Below, piece after piece: positions 25,762 through 35,100 of a stretch of 64,000 bases of DNA. The stretch lies in assembly GCA_028284745.1 (NCBI GenBank), contig JANQRC010000035.1:1-64000 (forward strand), given 5' to 3'. The stretch comes from Flavobacteriaceae bacterium (GTDB lineage Bacteria; Bacteroidota; Bacteroidia; Flavobacteriales; Flavobacteriaceae). Every line of letters begins with the position of its first letter. The stretch's first letter is position 1. The notes under the pieces are model-generated. The model made no database searches. It was not told the DNA's origin and saw nothing but the letters and a program-made list of their open reading frames with translations. The position numbers and the translations under genes are program-made.

Positions 25762-26625
25762 ATGAAACGAGTACTCTTATTGACCACGACTCTTGCACTA
25801 ATGCTTTCTTCTTGTGTCTCTAAAAAAGAATTTGCGGACCTTGAAGCAGAGAACAAAAGAAACAAAGACCTTTTAAACACAGCTACCGTAAAGCTTAACA
25901 CTTGCTTGGAAGAGCGTGCCTCTGCCATTGCCGAGGCCAACGCACTAAAAGACAGAGTCGCTGACCTTAAAAAGCAAACTACTGATCTTATACAAACCAA
26001 AGAAGACCTTACCTTGCTGACCACCAAGGGTGCTGAAAATGTAGAGAAGACACTTGAAAGCCTTAAAGAGAAAGATCTGAAAATTGCACGTTTGCAAGAT
26101 GCGTTGACCAAAAAGGACAGTGTTACCCTTGCCTTGGTTACAAGCTTCAAGCGTACCATTGGTATCGATGACCCAGACATTCAGGTGAACGTCGAAAAAG
26201 GAGTTGTCTTTATTTCTATTGCAGACAAACTACTTTTTAGAACTGGAAGCTATAATGTGACAAGCAAAGCCAAAGAAGTGTTGGGCAAAGTAGTCACTGT
26301 TGTGAACGAGAAGCCAGACTTTGAAGTGATGGTAGAAGGTCATACTGATGATGTACCGTACACAAGCGGTGTGTTGTTAGACAACTGGGACCTGAGCGTG
26401 AAGCGTTCTACATCGATCATCCGTGTTCTTGAAGAACTAGGTGTACAGCCCGGACGTCTTATCGCTGCAGGTAGAAGTTCTTATGTTCCGTTGGTAGACA
26501 ACAATACGGCCGAGAACAGGGCTAGAAACCGTAGAACTCGTATTGTGGTATTGCCCAAGATCGACCAATTCTATGAGTTGATAGAAAAAGAAATGAAGAA
26601 CTTAGAAGCCCAAGGTGGCAACTAG
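25762..26625 (+). CDS. OmpA-family lipoprotein (peptidoglycan-binding)
   Basis: 287 residues from the ATG at 25762. The lipobox is LMLSSC (Cys17). Residues about 20-125 form a charged coiled coil. The C-terminal about 120 residues are the OmpA-like domain with VMVEGHTDDVPY, DNWDLSVKRSTSIIRVL and NRAENRRTRI-type residues (NTAENRARNRRTRIVV). It should tether the outer membrane to peptidoglycan. A longer TTG frame (25744) lacks a signal-like start. Confidence 0.9.
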   Translation: MKRVLLLTTTLALMLSSCVSKKEFADLEAENKRNKDLLNTATVKLNTCLEERASAIAEANALKDRVADLKKQTTDLIQTKEDLTLLTTKGAENVEKTLESLKEKDLKIARLQDALTKKDSVTLALVTSFKRTIGIDDPDIQVNVEKGVVFISIADKLLFRTGSYNVTSKAKEVLGKVVTVVNEKPDFEVMVEGHTDDVPYTSGVLLDNWDLSVKRSTSIIRVLEELGVQPGRLIAAGRSSYVPLVDNNTAENRARNRRTRIVVLPKIDQFYELIEKEMKNLEAQGGN

Positions 26626-26650
26626 TTCATCACAAAAACATATCCGAAGG

Positions 26651-26677
26651 AAGCAGTCTGAAAAGGCTGCTTTTTTT
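26651..26677 (+). terminator. Rho-independent terminator after the OmpA gene
   Basis: AAGCAGTC pairs with GGCTGCTT around TGAAAA and is followed by seven T residues, 26 bases after the stop codon. Confidence 0.8.
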
Positions 26678-26686
26678 GTTAACAAA

Positions 26687-26766
26687 CATCCTCCTTTATC
26701 CTCCCTCAAGGGAGGAGTAAAATTAGATCGGTCTTCCTCTTGAGGGGACTATAGGGGTGTTATAGC
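26687..26766. repeat. Two inverted copies of a CCCTCAAG-type intergenic repeat
   Basis: The block CTCCCTCAAGGGAGGAG (from 26701) and, on the opposite strand, GTCCCCTCAAGAGG (about 26737-26750), followed by ACTATAGGGGTGTT, are mutually related and each partly palindromic. Similar short strings are, from memory, frequent between genes in Flavobacteriia. Only this occurrence is in the window, so the repeat status is an inference. Confidence 0.4.
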
Positions 26767-26809
26767 ATATCTCAACACAGGGTTGTCTATAAGTTATACT
26801 CCAATAAGT

Positions 26810-27433
26810 CTAATAAAGGATATCTGTATTTCCCTTTCCTTCCCTGACCACAACAGGTTCGTGATCAGTGAGATCTATCACTGTAGAAGCTTCATTGCCT
26901 CCATAACCGCCATCGATCACCGCATCAACTAGCTTGCCCCATTTCTCAAGGATGAGTTCAGGGTCGGTAGTGTATTCAATAACTTCATCTTCGTCATAGA
27001 TAGAGGTGGAAACAATAGGGTTGCCCAACTCTTCCACCAAGGTCCTGGCAATATTGTTCTCTGGCACACGGATACCAACGGTCTTTTTCTTTTTAAAGAC
27101 CCTTGGCAGATTATTATTGCCCGGTAGAATAAAAGTATAGGGGCCCGGCAATGCTCTTTTCAATATTTTGAAAGTGGCCGTGTCTATTTGTCTAATGTAG
27201 TCCGAAAGATCACTAAGGTCAGGACAAATGAAAGAGAAGTTTGCCTTTTCAAGCTTCACGCCTTTGATCTTGGCGATACGCTCCAAGGCCCGTGTGTTCG
27301 TTATATCGCATCCTAAGCCATACACTGTATCCGTAGGATATATAACCAAACCACCGTCACGAAGCACATTCACCACTCGGTCTATTTGCTTTGCGCTAGG
27401 ATTTTCTTCGTATATTTTAATAAATTCGGCCAT
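26810..27433 (-). CDS. Threonylcarbamoyl-AMP synthase (Sua5/YrdC family)
   Basis: 207 residues from the ATG at 27433; a frame 13 codons longer exists. It shows the YrdC fold: GGLVIYPTDTVYGLGCDI for substrate binding, a KGVKLEKANFSFIC core and PGPYTFILPGN. It makes threonylcarbamoyl-AMP from Thr, bicarbonate and ATP for the t6A37 modification of ANN-decoding tRNAs. The length is that of TsaC rather than the longer Sua5. It is convergent with the OmpA gene. Confidence 0.92.
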   Translation of the reverse strand: MAEFIKIYEENPSAKQIDRVVNVLRDGGLVIYPTDTVYGLGCDITNTRALERIAKIKGVKLEKANFSFICPDLSDLSDYIRQIDTATFKILKRALPGPYTFILPGNNNLPRVFKKKKTVGIRVPENNIARTLVEELGNPIVSTSIYDEDEVIEYTTDPELILEKWGKLVDAVIDGGYGGNEASTVIDLTDHEPVVVREGKGNTDILY

Positions 27434-27512
27434 ATGCGAAACGAAATTTTCTTTTGGCGAAGATATAATCAAAAAAGGAGTATCTTAACATAGATCAACA
27501 GAAAGTCTTGCA

Positions 27513-29336
27513 ATGCTCATCCTCGATAGAAACAAAGACAACCTCGGACTGTGGCTACATATACTTTCGTTCTTGTTCATTTTGTTCACTTCTACAGCAA
27601 GACTGCAAGCGCAGACCAAATCACCACTGGAAAAACTCGAAGAACTATATGCCTTAGAGATAACCGAACAAGAAAGAGGTGATCTGATCAAACAGGAAAT
27701 ACTAGCACCTCTTTTAAGGAGAAATACCGATTCGCTGTTGATCATGGCAAAAAAGAACTTGCAACTTGCCCAAGGTCTTGGAAACACGCAAGCCATCGCC
27801 AATGCAAACATAGGTTTGGGAACGGCCCATAATGTCTCTGGAAATGCTGCCAAAGCGCTCGAACTCTATTTCACTGCTCTAAAAATCTATGAAAAGCTTG
27901 ATGACCAAGACAACGTGGCGTATGCCCTATTTGCTATTGGAAATGCCTATACCGAACAAGAAGAATACCAACTCTCTATCGAGTACTATCAGAAATCCTT
28001 GATCCAAAAAGAGACCTTGGGAAATTATGACCAGCGATATTACGCTACGATGATCAACGTGGCCAACCAGCATGGCGAATTGAAAGACTATGACAAAGCA
28101 CTCCAGTATTTGTATAAGGCGAAAACGTACTTTGAACAAAAGAACGAAGCCATATACAACCTACTAATTGGCAACATAGGTTTTTTCTACGGAAAATTGT
28201 ATGAAGAGAATCGATCACCTGTAAACATCTTGACAAAAGAACAGCTCATAGACAGTGCCTTGGCATACCAAACCAAGTCGTTACAACTGGCCGAAGATAG
28301 AGACGATTCTAGGCGCAAGGCCTTTACATTGTTTGGATTGGGAGAGGTCTACCGTATAAGCAACAACTATCCAAAAGCTAACGAGTATTATGCTTCTAGC
28401 ATTGCGCTGGCCGAACCCCTGAAGAACATGGAACTTACCTATAAAAGCAGTTATGGGCAATATCTGTCATACAAGGCATTGGATCAACCCGATATGGCAC
28501 TTGAAGCATACGAATATTCTACAAGCATTCAAGATTCGCTGAAACGTATAGAGAACCAAAAAGCACTCGTGGCACAAAAACTAAATTACGAACACGACAA
28601 GGTAATGCTTCAGGTAGAAGAGCGAAACAAGAGTCAAAAGCTGTTGTTGCATGTAGGATTGCTGGGTATGGCTGCCCTACTGGTTATTATGTATTTGTTG
28701 CGTTCGCGGTACTTTTCACGTAAGAAGCAAGAGATGCAGCAAGCCTTTGCACACAATCTGATCACCGCCCAAGAAGGTGAACGCATGCGACTTTCCAGAG
28801 AATTACACGATGACATTGGGCAGCAACTCATCCTCCTGAAAAAGAAAGCACAGATTGAAGATCCAGAGTTGGCAACCATCACCGCCACCATACTAGAAGA
28901 CATGCGCGGCATCACCAAAGCGTTGCATCCTTCGGTGCTGAAACAACTAGGGCTAACCCAAACCCTACAACAACTGGTCAACAAGATAGACGAGCACGCA
29001 GAACTATTCTTCACTGCAGCGATTGAAGACATAGACAACCTTTTGCCGCCAGACCAGGAGGTGAACATCTACAGAATAGTACAAGAAGTGCTCAACAATA
29101 TCGTGAAGCATGCCAATGCAAGATCTGTAGATGTTAACATTCAAAGGAAAAAGAAAGAAATTCACCTAGGCATTGAAGACAATGGTGTAGGCTTTGATAT
29201 CCCTGAAAAATTAGAAAACAGCAACAGCCTTGGGCTGCTGACGCTGCAAGAACGTGTGAACATGCTAGGTGGCAGTTTGCAAATGATGAGCAATACCGAA
29301 GGAACCAAAGTGACCATAACCGTCCCATATACGTAA
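27513..29336 (+). CDS. TPR-containing sensor histidine kinase (HisKA_3/GHKL)
   Basis: 607 residues. A signal or anchor segment at about 13-34 is followed by TPR-type helices across about 40-365 (ANIGLGTAHNVSGNAAKAL, ALFAIGNAYTEQEEY, FGLGEVYRISNNYPKA). One transmembrane helix is near 376-395. A HisKA_3 domain with phospho-acceptor His432 in RELHDDIGQQ follows, and then a GHKL ATPase with DNGVGFD near 556 and SLGLLTLQERV. This is the NarL-partner type of kinase with a periplasmic TPR sensor; the signal is unknown. Its stop overlaps the inverted repeat at 29329-29345, and the partner regulator follows. Confidence 0.92.
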   Translation: MLILDRNKDNLGLWLHILSFLFILFTSTARLQAQTKSPLEKLEELYALEITEQERGDLIKQEILAPLLRRNTDSLLIMAKKNLQLAQGLGNTQAIANANIGLGTAHNVSGNAAKALELYFTALKIYEKLDDQDNVAYALFAIGNAYTEQEEYQLSIEYYQKSLIQKETLGNYDQRYYATMINVANQHGELKDYDKALQYLYKAKTYFEQKNEAIYNLLIGNIGFFYGKLYEENRSPVNILTKEQLIDSALAYQTKSLQLAEDRDDSRRKAFTLFGLGEVYRISNNYPKANEYYASSIALAEPLKNMELTYKSSYGQYLSYKALDQPDMALEAYEYSTSIQDSLKRIENQKALVAQKLNYEHDKVMLQVEERNKSQKLLLHVGLLGMAALLVIMYLLRSRYFSRKKQEMQQAFAHNLITAQEGERMRLSRELHDDIGQQLILLKKKAQIEDPELATITATILEDMRGITKALHPSVLKQLGLTQTLQQLVNKIDEHAELFFTAAIEDIDNLLPPDQEVNIYRIVQEVLNNIVKHANARSVDVNIQRKKKEIHLGIEDNGVGFDIPEKLENSNSLGLLTLQERVNMLGGSLQMMSNTEGTKVTITVPYT

Positions 29337-29345
29337 GCTACGTAT
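29329..29345. promoter_or_regulatory. Inverted repeat ATACGTA-N3-TACGTAT (candidate regulator site)
   Basis: Perfect 7-base arms around AGC, covering the kinase stop codon and lying 55 bases before the regulator ATG. A related site lies just after the regulator gene. Confidence 0.5.
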
Positions 29346-29399
29346 GTTTTTTATAGATCATTTTCTGATGCGAATGCTTTTTTTCCATTAATTCGTGAT

Positions 29400-30044
29400 A
29401 TGAGTAAAACCGCTTCCATACTATTGGCTGACGACCATCCGATGCTCCTAAAAGGGCTTCTTCAGGAATTTGAAACACATGATTATTATAATGTCACTAC
29501 CGCAAACAATGGGTTAGAAGCCTTGCAGTACATCATCAATGATCAGCCCCAGGTTGCAATTTTAGATATTGAAATGCCCGTGCTCAATGGTTTTGAGGTC
29601 ATTAAAAAAGCCAGAGAGGCAGGAAGCAGCGCCAAATTCGTTATCCTCACCTATCACAAGGAAAAAGGCTTTATCGTTCAGGCAAAGAAGCTGAACATTG
29701 ATGGCTATCTGGTAAAGGACGATATCTTTGAAGAAGTTGAAAAGTGTATCTCGGCGGTGTTGGGCGGTCAGGAATATATCAGTTCGTCCTTTACCAACAC
29801 CGAGGTTTCGCAAGTAGACAAGCAGGTGCAGCTCATTCAATTCCTTACACCTTCAGAGCGTACCATCATTCGCCTTATTGGCAAAGGATTTTCTTCTTCC
29901 GAGATCGCCGATCAATTAAGTATTTCTGTACGAACCGTACAAAAACACCGTACCAACATTATCGCCAAATTAGACCTTGAGCCCAGCAAAGACACCTTGA
30001 GCGCTTGGGCAAAACGTTACAAGGAACTAGTGCAATCCCTGTAG
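29400..30044 (+). CDS. NarL/LuxR-type response regulator
   Basis: 214 residues. The receiver domain (1-120) has acidic DDHP at 16-19, phospho-acceptor Asp56 (AILDIEMP) and Lys in LVKDD. The C-terminal LuxR helix-turn-helix (LTPSERTIIRLIGKGFSSSEIADQLSISVRTVQKH) binds DNA. It is the cognate partner of the upstream kinase and the likely ligand of the ATACGTA repeats. The collar-protein cluster lies 195 bases downstream. Confidence 0.93.
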   Translation: MSKTASILLADDHPMLLKGLLQEFETHDYYNVTTANNGLEALQYIINDQPQVAILDIEMPVLNGFEVIKKAREAGSSAKFVILTYHKEKGFIVQAKKLNIDGYLVKDDIFEEVEKCISAVLGGQEYISSSFTNTEVSQVDKQVQLIQFLTPSERTIIRLIGKGFSSSEIADQLSISVRTVQKHRTNIIAKLDLEPSKDTLSAWAKRYKELVQSL

Positions 30045-30046
30045 CC

Positions 30047-30083
30047 ATACGTACCCTACGCAATATCCAACCTTTCTACGTAT
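30047..30083. promoter_or_regulatory. Second ATACGTA-type site plus half site upstream of the collar cluster
   Basis: ATACGTA-CCC-TACGCAA at 30047-30063 repeats the kinase/regulator site with two changes. A further TACGTAT lies at 30077-30083. This 195-base gap precedes the 118-residue protein gene at 30240; nothing else is recognised in it. Confidence 0.45.
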
Positions 30084-30239
30084 TTCTATTCCCAATAAGT
30101 TGCTGTAGCTTTCTCAAGTGATTCGAAACCAGTTTAAAGGGATGGTTAGGCTATGTAAACTGTTGAAATGTAGCGAACCATTAAATGAAGCGTTTCGACC
30201 AACCAATGAGTAGAAAGAATAAACCAAAACAAAACGAAT

Positions 30240-30596
30240 ATGTACGGACTAAAAATCACCAACAACTACATTGAGATCATCGATGCAGGACCTTCTCACG
30301 TAAGGGTAAATGAAACTTTTGAGTTTCCGGATATCTCTGGAGCCTTTTTCTATATAAAAGTTCCACATGTTGGAACCATCTACATTCGAGACCTAGGTGA
30401 AGAAAAAATACCTGGGTATGACTTTTTGAAAGGCGCACATGGCGTACTGGTTAGAATGAGAACCACGGAAGCCTACTACCGTTTTGATGGTAAAGGAGAT
30501 CTAGAACTGATCGTAGATCACCTTGGTATTTGTACACTTTCCACAAACAATGGAAAGGTCATAGAAATTAGGCTACCCGAACTAATCGTACAGTAA
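30240..30596 (+). CDS. Protein of unknown function, first gene of the collar cluster
   Basis: 118 residues and no signal peptide. I do not recognise the family. The chain is beta-rich (NNYIEIIDAG, AFFYIKVPHVGTIYIRDLG, YYRFDGKGDLELIVDHLG) and could be a small sandwich or barrel. The gap to the first collar gene is three bases, so the two are surely co-transcribed and probably functionally linked. GC content looks lower than in the collar genes (24 of 60 in one line counted). Confidence 0.6.
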   Translation: MYGLKITNNYIEIIDAGPSHVRVNETFEFPDISGAFFYIKVPHVGTIYIRDLGEEKIPGYDFLKGAHGVLVRMRTTEAYYRFDGKGDLELIVDHLGICTLSTNNGKVIEIRLPELIVQ

Positions 30597-30599
30597 GCA

Positions 30600-31091
30600 A
30601 TGGAAGGTTTTCTAGGAGAAATTAGGTTGTTCGCGGGCACGTTCGCTCCGAGGAATTGGATGTTCTGCGAAGGACAGACCATGCAAACCAATGCACATAT
30701 ACACCTGGCCTCTGTGTTAGGGCACATCAATGATGCGACATTTCAATTGCCCGATCTACGAGATCGAATCGCGGCACAACCTGGAGATGGAATCCTCTTG
30801 GGAGCGCTTGGAGGCAACAATACGGTCACACTCACTGAGGGTCAGTTGCCCGCGCATTCGCACAGCGTAAAGCTAGGGGTCAATATAGGTGCCGGCAACA
30901 GTGACAATCCCAGCAGAGGGATCATCAGTACGGGCGCAGGGCCATTTAGCGCCACTGCAACGCCCAATAGCGCATTGGGTGGTGTCACCCAAGAATCGGT
31001 AGGGAGTTCGGCACCCATAGATATCCGAAATCCGTATCTAGGATTGCGTTTTATCATTTGTATTGAAGGCGTTTTCCCAAGTAGAGTTTAG
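30600..31091 (+). CDS. Tail-collar-domain protein 1 (COG4675-like)
   Basis: 163 residues. It starts EGFLGEIRLFAGTFAPRNWMFCEGQ, the phage tail collar domain (PF07484) N-terminus, and continues with FQLPDLRDR, LPAHSHSV and the C-terminal PYLGLRFIICIEGVFPS. The segment GTxYGGDGRTTF seen in copies 2 and 3 is replaced by GHINDAT, so this copy is the divergent member. There is no signal peptide. Proteins of this type outside phages (microcystin-dependent protein family) have no settled role. Confidence 0.85.
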   Translation: MEGFLGEIRLFAGTFAPRNWMFCEGQTMQTNAHIHLASVLGHINDATFQLPDLRDRIAAQPGDGILLGALGGNNTVTLTEGQLPAHSHSVKLGVNIGAGNSDNPSRGIISTGAGPFSATATPNSALGGVTQESVGSSAPIDIRNPYLGLRFIICIEGVFPSRV

Positions 31092-31114
31092 TATAAAAAT
31101 TAAAACAAGATCAT

Positions 31115-31624
31115 ATGGAAAGCTATTTAGGTGAAGTCAGGATGTTCTTTGGGAATTTTGCCCCAAGAGGCTGGGCATTTTGTGACGGACAAATATTGAA
31201 GATCGCTCAGAATAATGCACTGTTCAGTATCATCGGCACTATTTATGGTGGAGATGGTCGCACCACCTTTGCACTGCCCAACCTAAAGGGCAAGGCAGTG
31301 CTTCATCCAGACGCCAGCAAGAAACTGGGGCTATCTGGGGGCAGCAATGAGACGCAATTCATGCTTCAGCATTTGCCGATGCATTCGCATGCGGTCAAAG
31401 TCGGAAGCAACGCCACGCCCTCGCAACAGACATCGCCAGACAAGGGAGTGCTAACGCCCTATGCAGGTCCATTCAGTCGAGATGCCTCCCCCGATAGCCA
31501 TCTGGGTGGTATTGCCCAAAAGGTTGTGGGCACCGACCAGCCCATACCGCTAAACGTCACCAATGCCTATCAGGGCGTAAATTATATCATTTGCTTAGCA
31601 GGGAGTTACCCTTCAAGAAGTTAA
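31115..31624 (+). CDS. Tail-collar-domain protein 2 (COG4675-like)
   Basis: 169 residues, a paralog of its two neighbours. It has ESYLGEVRMFFGNFAPRGW, the full GTIYGGDGRTTFALPNLKGK, LPMHSHAV and NAYQGVNYIICLAGSYPS. The gap from the previous gene is 23 bases. Collar domains normally form trimeric fibres at phage tails, but no tail, head, lysis or integrase gene is nearby, so this is not a prophage. Confidence 0.88.
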   Translation: MESYLGEVRMFFGNFAPRGWAFCDGQILKIAQNNALFSIIGTIYGGDGRTTFALPNLKGKAVLHPDASKKLGLSGGSNETQFMLQHLPMHSHAVKVGSNATPSQQTSPDKGVLTPYAGPFSRDASPDSHLGGIAQKVVGTDQPIPLNVTNAYQGVNYIICLAGSYPSRS

Positions 31625-31644
31625 CATAAAAACAAAACGAGATC

Positions 31645-32133
31645 ATGGAAGGTTGTATAGGAGAAATTAGGTTGTTTGCTGGGAATTTTAACCCAAGGAA
31701 TTGGGCATTCTGTGAAGGACAACTGATAGCTATAAGTCAAAACAGTTCATTGTACGCCATTATAGGCACACAATATGGAGGTGATGGTAGATCAACCTTT
31801 GCCCTGCCCGACCTGCGGGGTCGTGCACCTAGGCACTTGCCCAATGGGCACCGTGGCGGAAGTGAGGCCATCGTATTGAGTGCCCAGCATTTGCCGGCAC
31901 ATTCGCACGATGTGGCCATTGGAGTCAATACCGGGCAAGGCAGTCTGTCCTCACCTAACAATGGTGTCATCAGTGCCACTGCTGGTGGGTTTGCCACAGC
32001 ACCCGACAACACAACCATTGGCGGCATCGAGGAGAATACATTCTCTGATAGCACTCCTCTACCTGTACGAACGCCGTACATCGCTATGAACTATATTATA
32101 TGTATTTGGGGAATCTTTCCTTCGCAACACTGA
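31645..32133 (+). CDS. Tail-collar-domain protein 3 (COG4675-like)
   Basis: 162 residues. It has EGCIGEIRLFAGNFNPRNW, GTQYGGDGRSTFALPDLRGR, LPAHSHDV and PYIAMNYIICIWGIFPS. Similarity to copy 2 is greatest in the GGDGR and HSH segments. It is last of the triplet and followed 37 bases later by the giant secreted protein gene. A heterotrimer of the three paralogs is a reasonable but untested idea. Confidence 0.88.
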   Translation: MEGCIGEIRLFAGNFNPRNWAFCEGQLIAISQNSSLYAIIGTQYGGDGRSTFALPDLRGRAPRHLPNGHRGGSEAIVLSAQHLPAHSHDVAIGVNTGQGSLSSPNNGVISATAGGFATAPDNTTIGGIEENTFSDSTPLPVRTPYIAMNYIICIWGIFPSQH

Positions 32134-32170
32134 TAGTGCAATAGAATTATATACTAAACAGATTGTTCGT

Positions 32171-35100
32171 ATGATGAAAAAGACTACGCTTCTTCTTTGG
32201 TTTCTAGCGATATGTCTGCATGGTCTTGCCCAAAGGGTGGCCATTGTGGGCGTGAACCATGACGATACAACGATCATAGACCCAAACAATACCAATGCCT
32301 TTACTTTTTTGGCTTTGGAAGACTTGAGCGTCGGTGAGGTATACTATTTCACCAACCACGAGTACAATACCGGTACGGGCACATTTGATGTGGGCACAGG
32401 CGTGCGTACCATACTCCAGATCACGGTTACGCAGGCCATTCCGAAGGGCAATGTGGTATACATCAATGAGACGGCCTTCAATTCAGATGCCTTCACCATC
32501 AATGCCAGTGCAGGCAACGTCAGTACCGCTTTGTTCGTCGTAGGAGGTAGCTCTGTAGACTTCTACATCCAGGCCGAGGGCGACACGCTCTATATGTACA
32601 CCGACACCGACACCAACCCTACCAATGGCGTAACGGAGGTGCACAGCATCTTCCACACAGGAATTCCCCAGCCTTTCCCCACTCCCGACATCATCGGGGG
32701 AAATATCACCGCACAGCTCAACGCGAAGACAGACTATCCGAATGCCATACTGGTAGATGGTTTTCCCGACACCAACCCCAACGGCACCTATCTAGACCGG
32801 ACCGAGTACAAGACCTCTGTGGTTGATAGAACGGATGTGAACAGGGCACTTTTGGAGAACCCTCAAAACTATGTGTCTGCACAGCTGCAGCAAGACCTCT
32901 CGATCACGGTCTTCACTAATTTCAATTTGGATGGTTCCAATCCTGTACTCACCGTCACAAGTTCGCAAAACAGCGTGGCCGAAGCCAGTGGCACAGCGAT
33001 CAACTATACATTTGAGTTGGATCCAGCGCAAGCAACCAATACTACGGTAGACTTTAGTGTGAGTGGTTCGGCTATCTTCAACGATGATTACAGCCAATCT
33101 GGTGCGACGACCTTCACCACTACAACAGGCAGCGTGGTCATCAACAGTGGTGCCACTACAGCCAGTATCACGATCACCCCTATTGATGATGCCAACCTAG
33201 AGCCCGATGAAATGATGACCTTATCGTTGACAACTTCTGCAGATTACGATATCGGAAACCCGAGCAGTGCTGCTACCGAGTTCACAAACGACGACACCAT
33301 GTCCATCACGCCTATGGTGGCCATCACAGGCTTGAACCCTTTCGCCGACATAGCGACGTCATTTGATGACGGTGCTTTCTCATTTGTGGCACTAACAAGT
33401 ATCCCAGCAGGTGAGATCGTCTATTTCACTACAGAACAATTCAACAAGAATACACTGTCCTTCAATGATTTCTTCAGTGCGCCGACCATTAAATGGACCG
33501 CCCCGACTGGTGGCGTTGTGCGGGGTGAGGTGATTGTTGTGGCAGAGACCAATACTCCAAACGCTTTGAGCGTAAGTTGTGATAGTGGTACTTGTGGCAC
33601 AGCCACCACGATAGTCGATGTGAATGGTTTCTTCATCACAGGCGATGGCCAGCATTTCTTCGCCTATACTGACACGGACGACGACAAGTACAATGGTATT
33701 TCAACCGTACAGAGCATCCTGTCTACACTGTCGGATACTCCACCCAACTATGGAGGACCCATCCCCGCCGACCAAGATGCTTCGACCTTGTATCTCGGAA
33801 CTGTAGTAGTGGATGACTTTGCCAACTTACAGCCCAACAGGGTGGAATACAAGCCTTCGTTGCGCGGGACCACCACGGTAGACCTGGCCAATTTTCAAAA
33901 TACGGCCAATTGGGACTACGGAGCAGCACGGCAAGACCTGTCTACCGTTCCCTTCAACAATATCATCATTAGCGAAGGTTCAACCAACCCAAGCCTGGGT
34001 CTGACCATCTCTGGCAATGATACAGTTGCTGAAGATTCAGGTGCCTCCATCACCTATAGATTCACCTTAAGTGCTGCGGCCACTGCAGACCTGACCATCA
34101 ATTTTGATGTCTCTGGAACGGCTGCCTTCAATACTGACTACACGGTGACTGGCGCAACTTCCTTCACCGAGACCACAGGTAGTGTAACTCTTTTGAATGG
34201 CCAGACCGAGGTCGATCTGACCGTTACTCCCACCAACGATGGTAACTTGGAGGCTGATGAGACTGTTCAGCTGAACCTTGCAGCGGGTACAGGGTATGAT
34301 GGTGGAAGCCCCAACAGCGCAACGGGTACGATGACCAATGACGACCTTAGCAATGCCATGCCTTCATTGGCTATCCTTGGGGCCAATCATAACGATACAG
34401 ATGCCTTGTCATTTGTAGTGTTAGAGACCATTTTGCCAGGAACTGAATTCTACATCACCAATGCGGTCTTCGACAACTCAGACTTGGCCTTTGAGACCAC
34501 ACAGCCCCGGATACGCTTCACATCACCCGATACCTGCATACTAAAGGGAAGCATTCTCGTATTTAAACAAGCAGCAGGTTTTACCATTGATATCTCTTGT
34601 ACCAATGGCACAGGAGCTGACTGTGGTACAGTAGCCACCATTGATGACGGATTTTCGGTACCAGACAATGGTGGTAGGTATTATGTGTATCAGGACAATG
34701 ATGCTGATATGACCAATGGTGTGACGCAAATACACAATTTGTTCCATACCGGAGGGGTTACTCCTGGGCCAGTGTTCTATTCTGGAGGAACCATTCCTGC
34801 AACGAACAATCCTAAGAACACTTTTGTCAATGCCGTGGTCACAGAAGGCTTTCCTGATGGGGTCTTGCCCAACAGGGTCGAATTCAAGGAAACCAGCAGA
34901 AATACAGAAGTAATTGTTTCCTTGTTAGAAGATCTCTCAAATTGGGACCATGCACAGGCCAACCAAGATCTGTCTTTGACATCCTTCACCATCAACCCTA
35001 TCTTGCCGCAGACAATCTATGTAAACGTTACTGCTCCGAATGGAGGCGATGGCACCTCATGGGCAACCGCATACAATACGCTGCAAGAGGCATTGGCAAA

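Noticed and set aside
31737..32081. Minus-strand frame of 114 codons over the third collar gene
   Set aside because: Antisense shadow caused by GC-rich third positions; it has no conserved features.
30600..32133. Prophage or tailocin suggested by three tail-collar proteins
   Set aside because: No tail tube, sheath, baseplate, terminase, lysis or integrase gene is found nearby, and the flanks are a two-component system and a T9SS protein.
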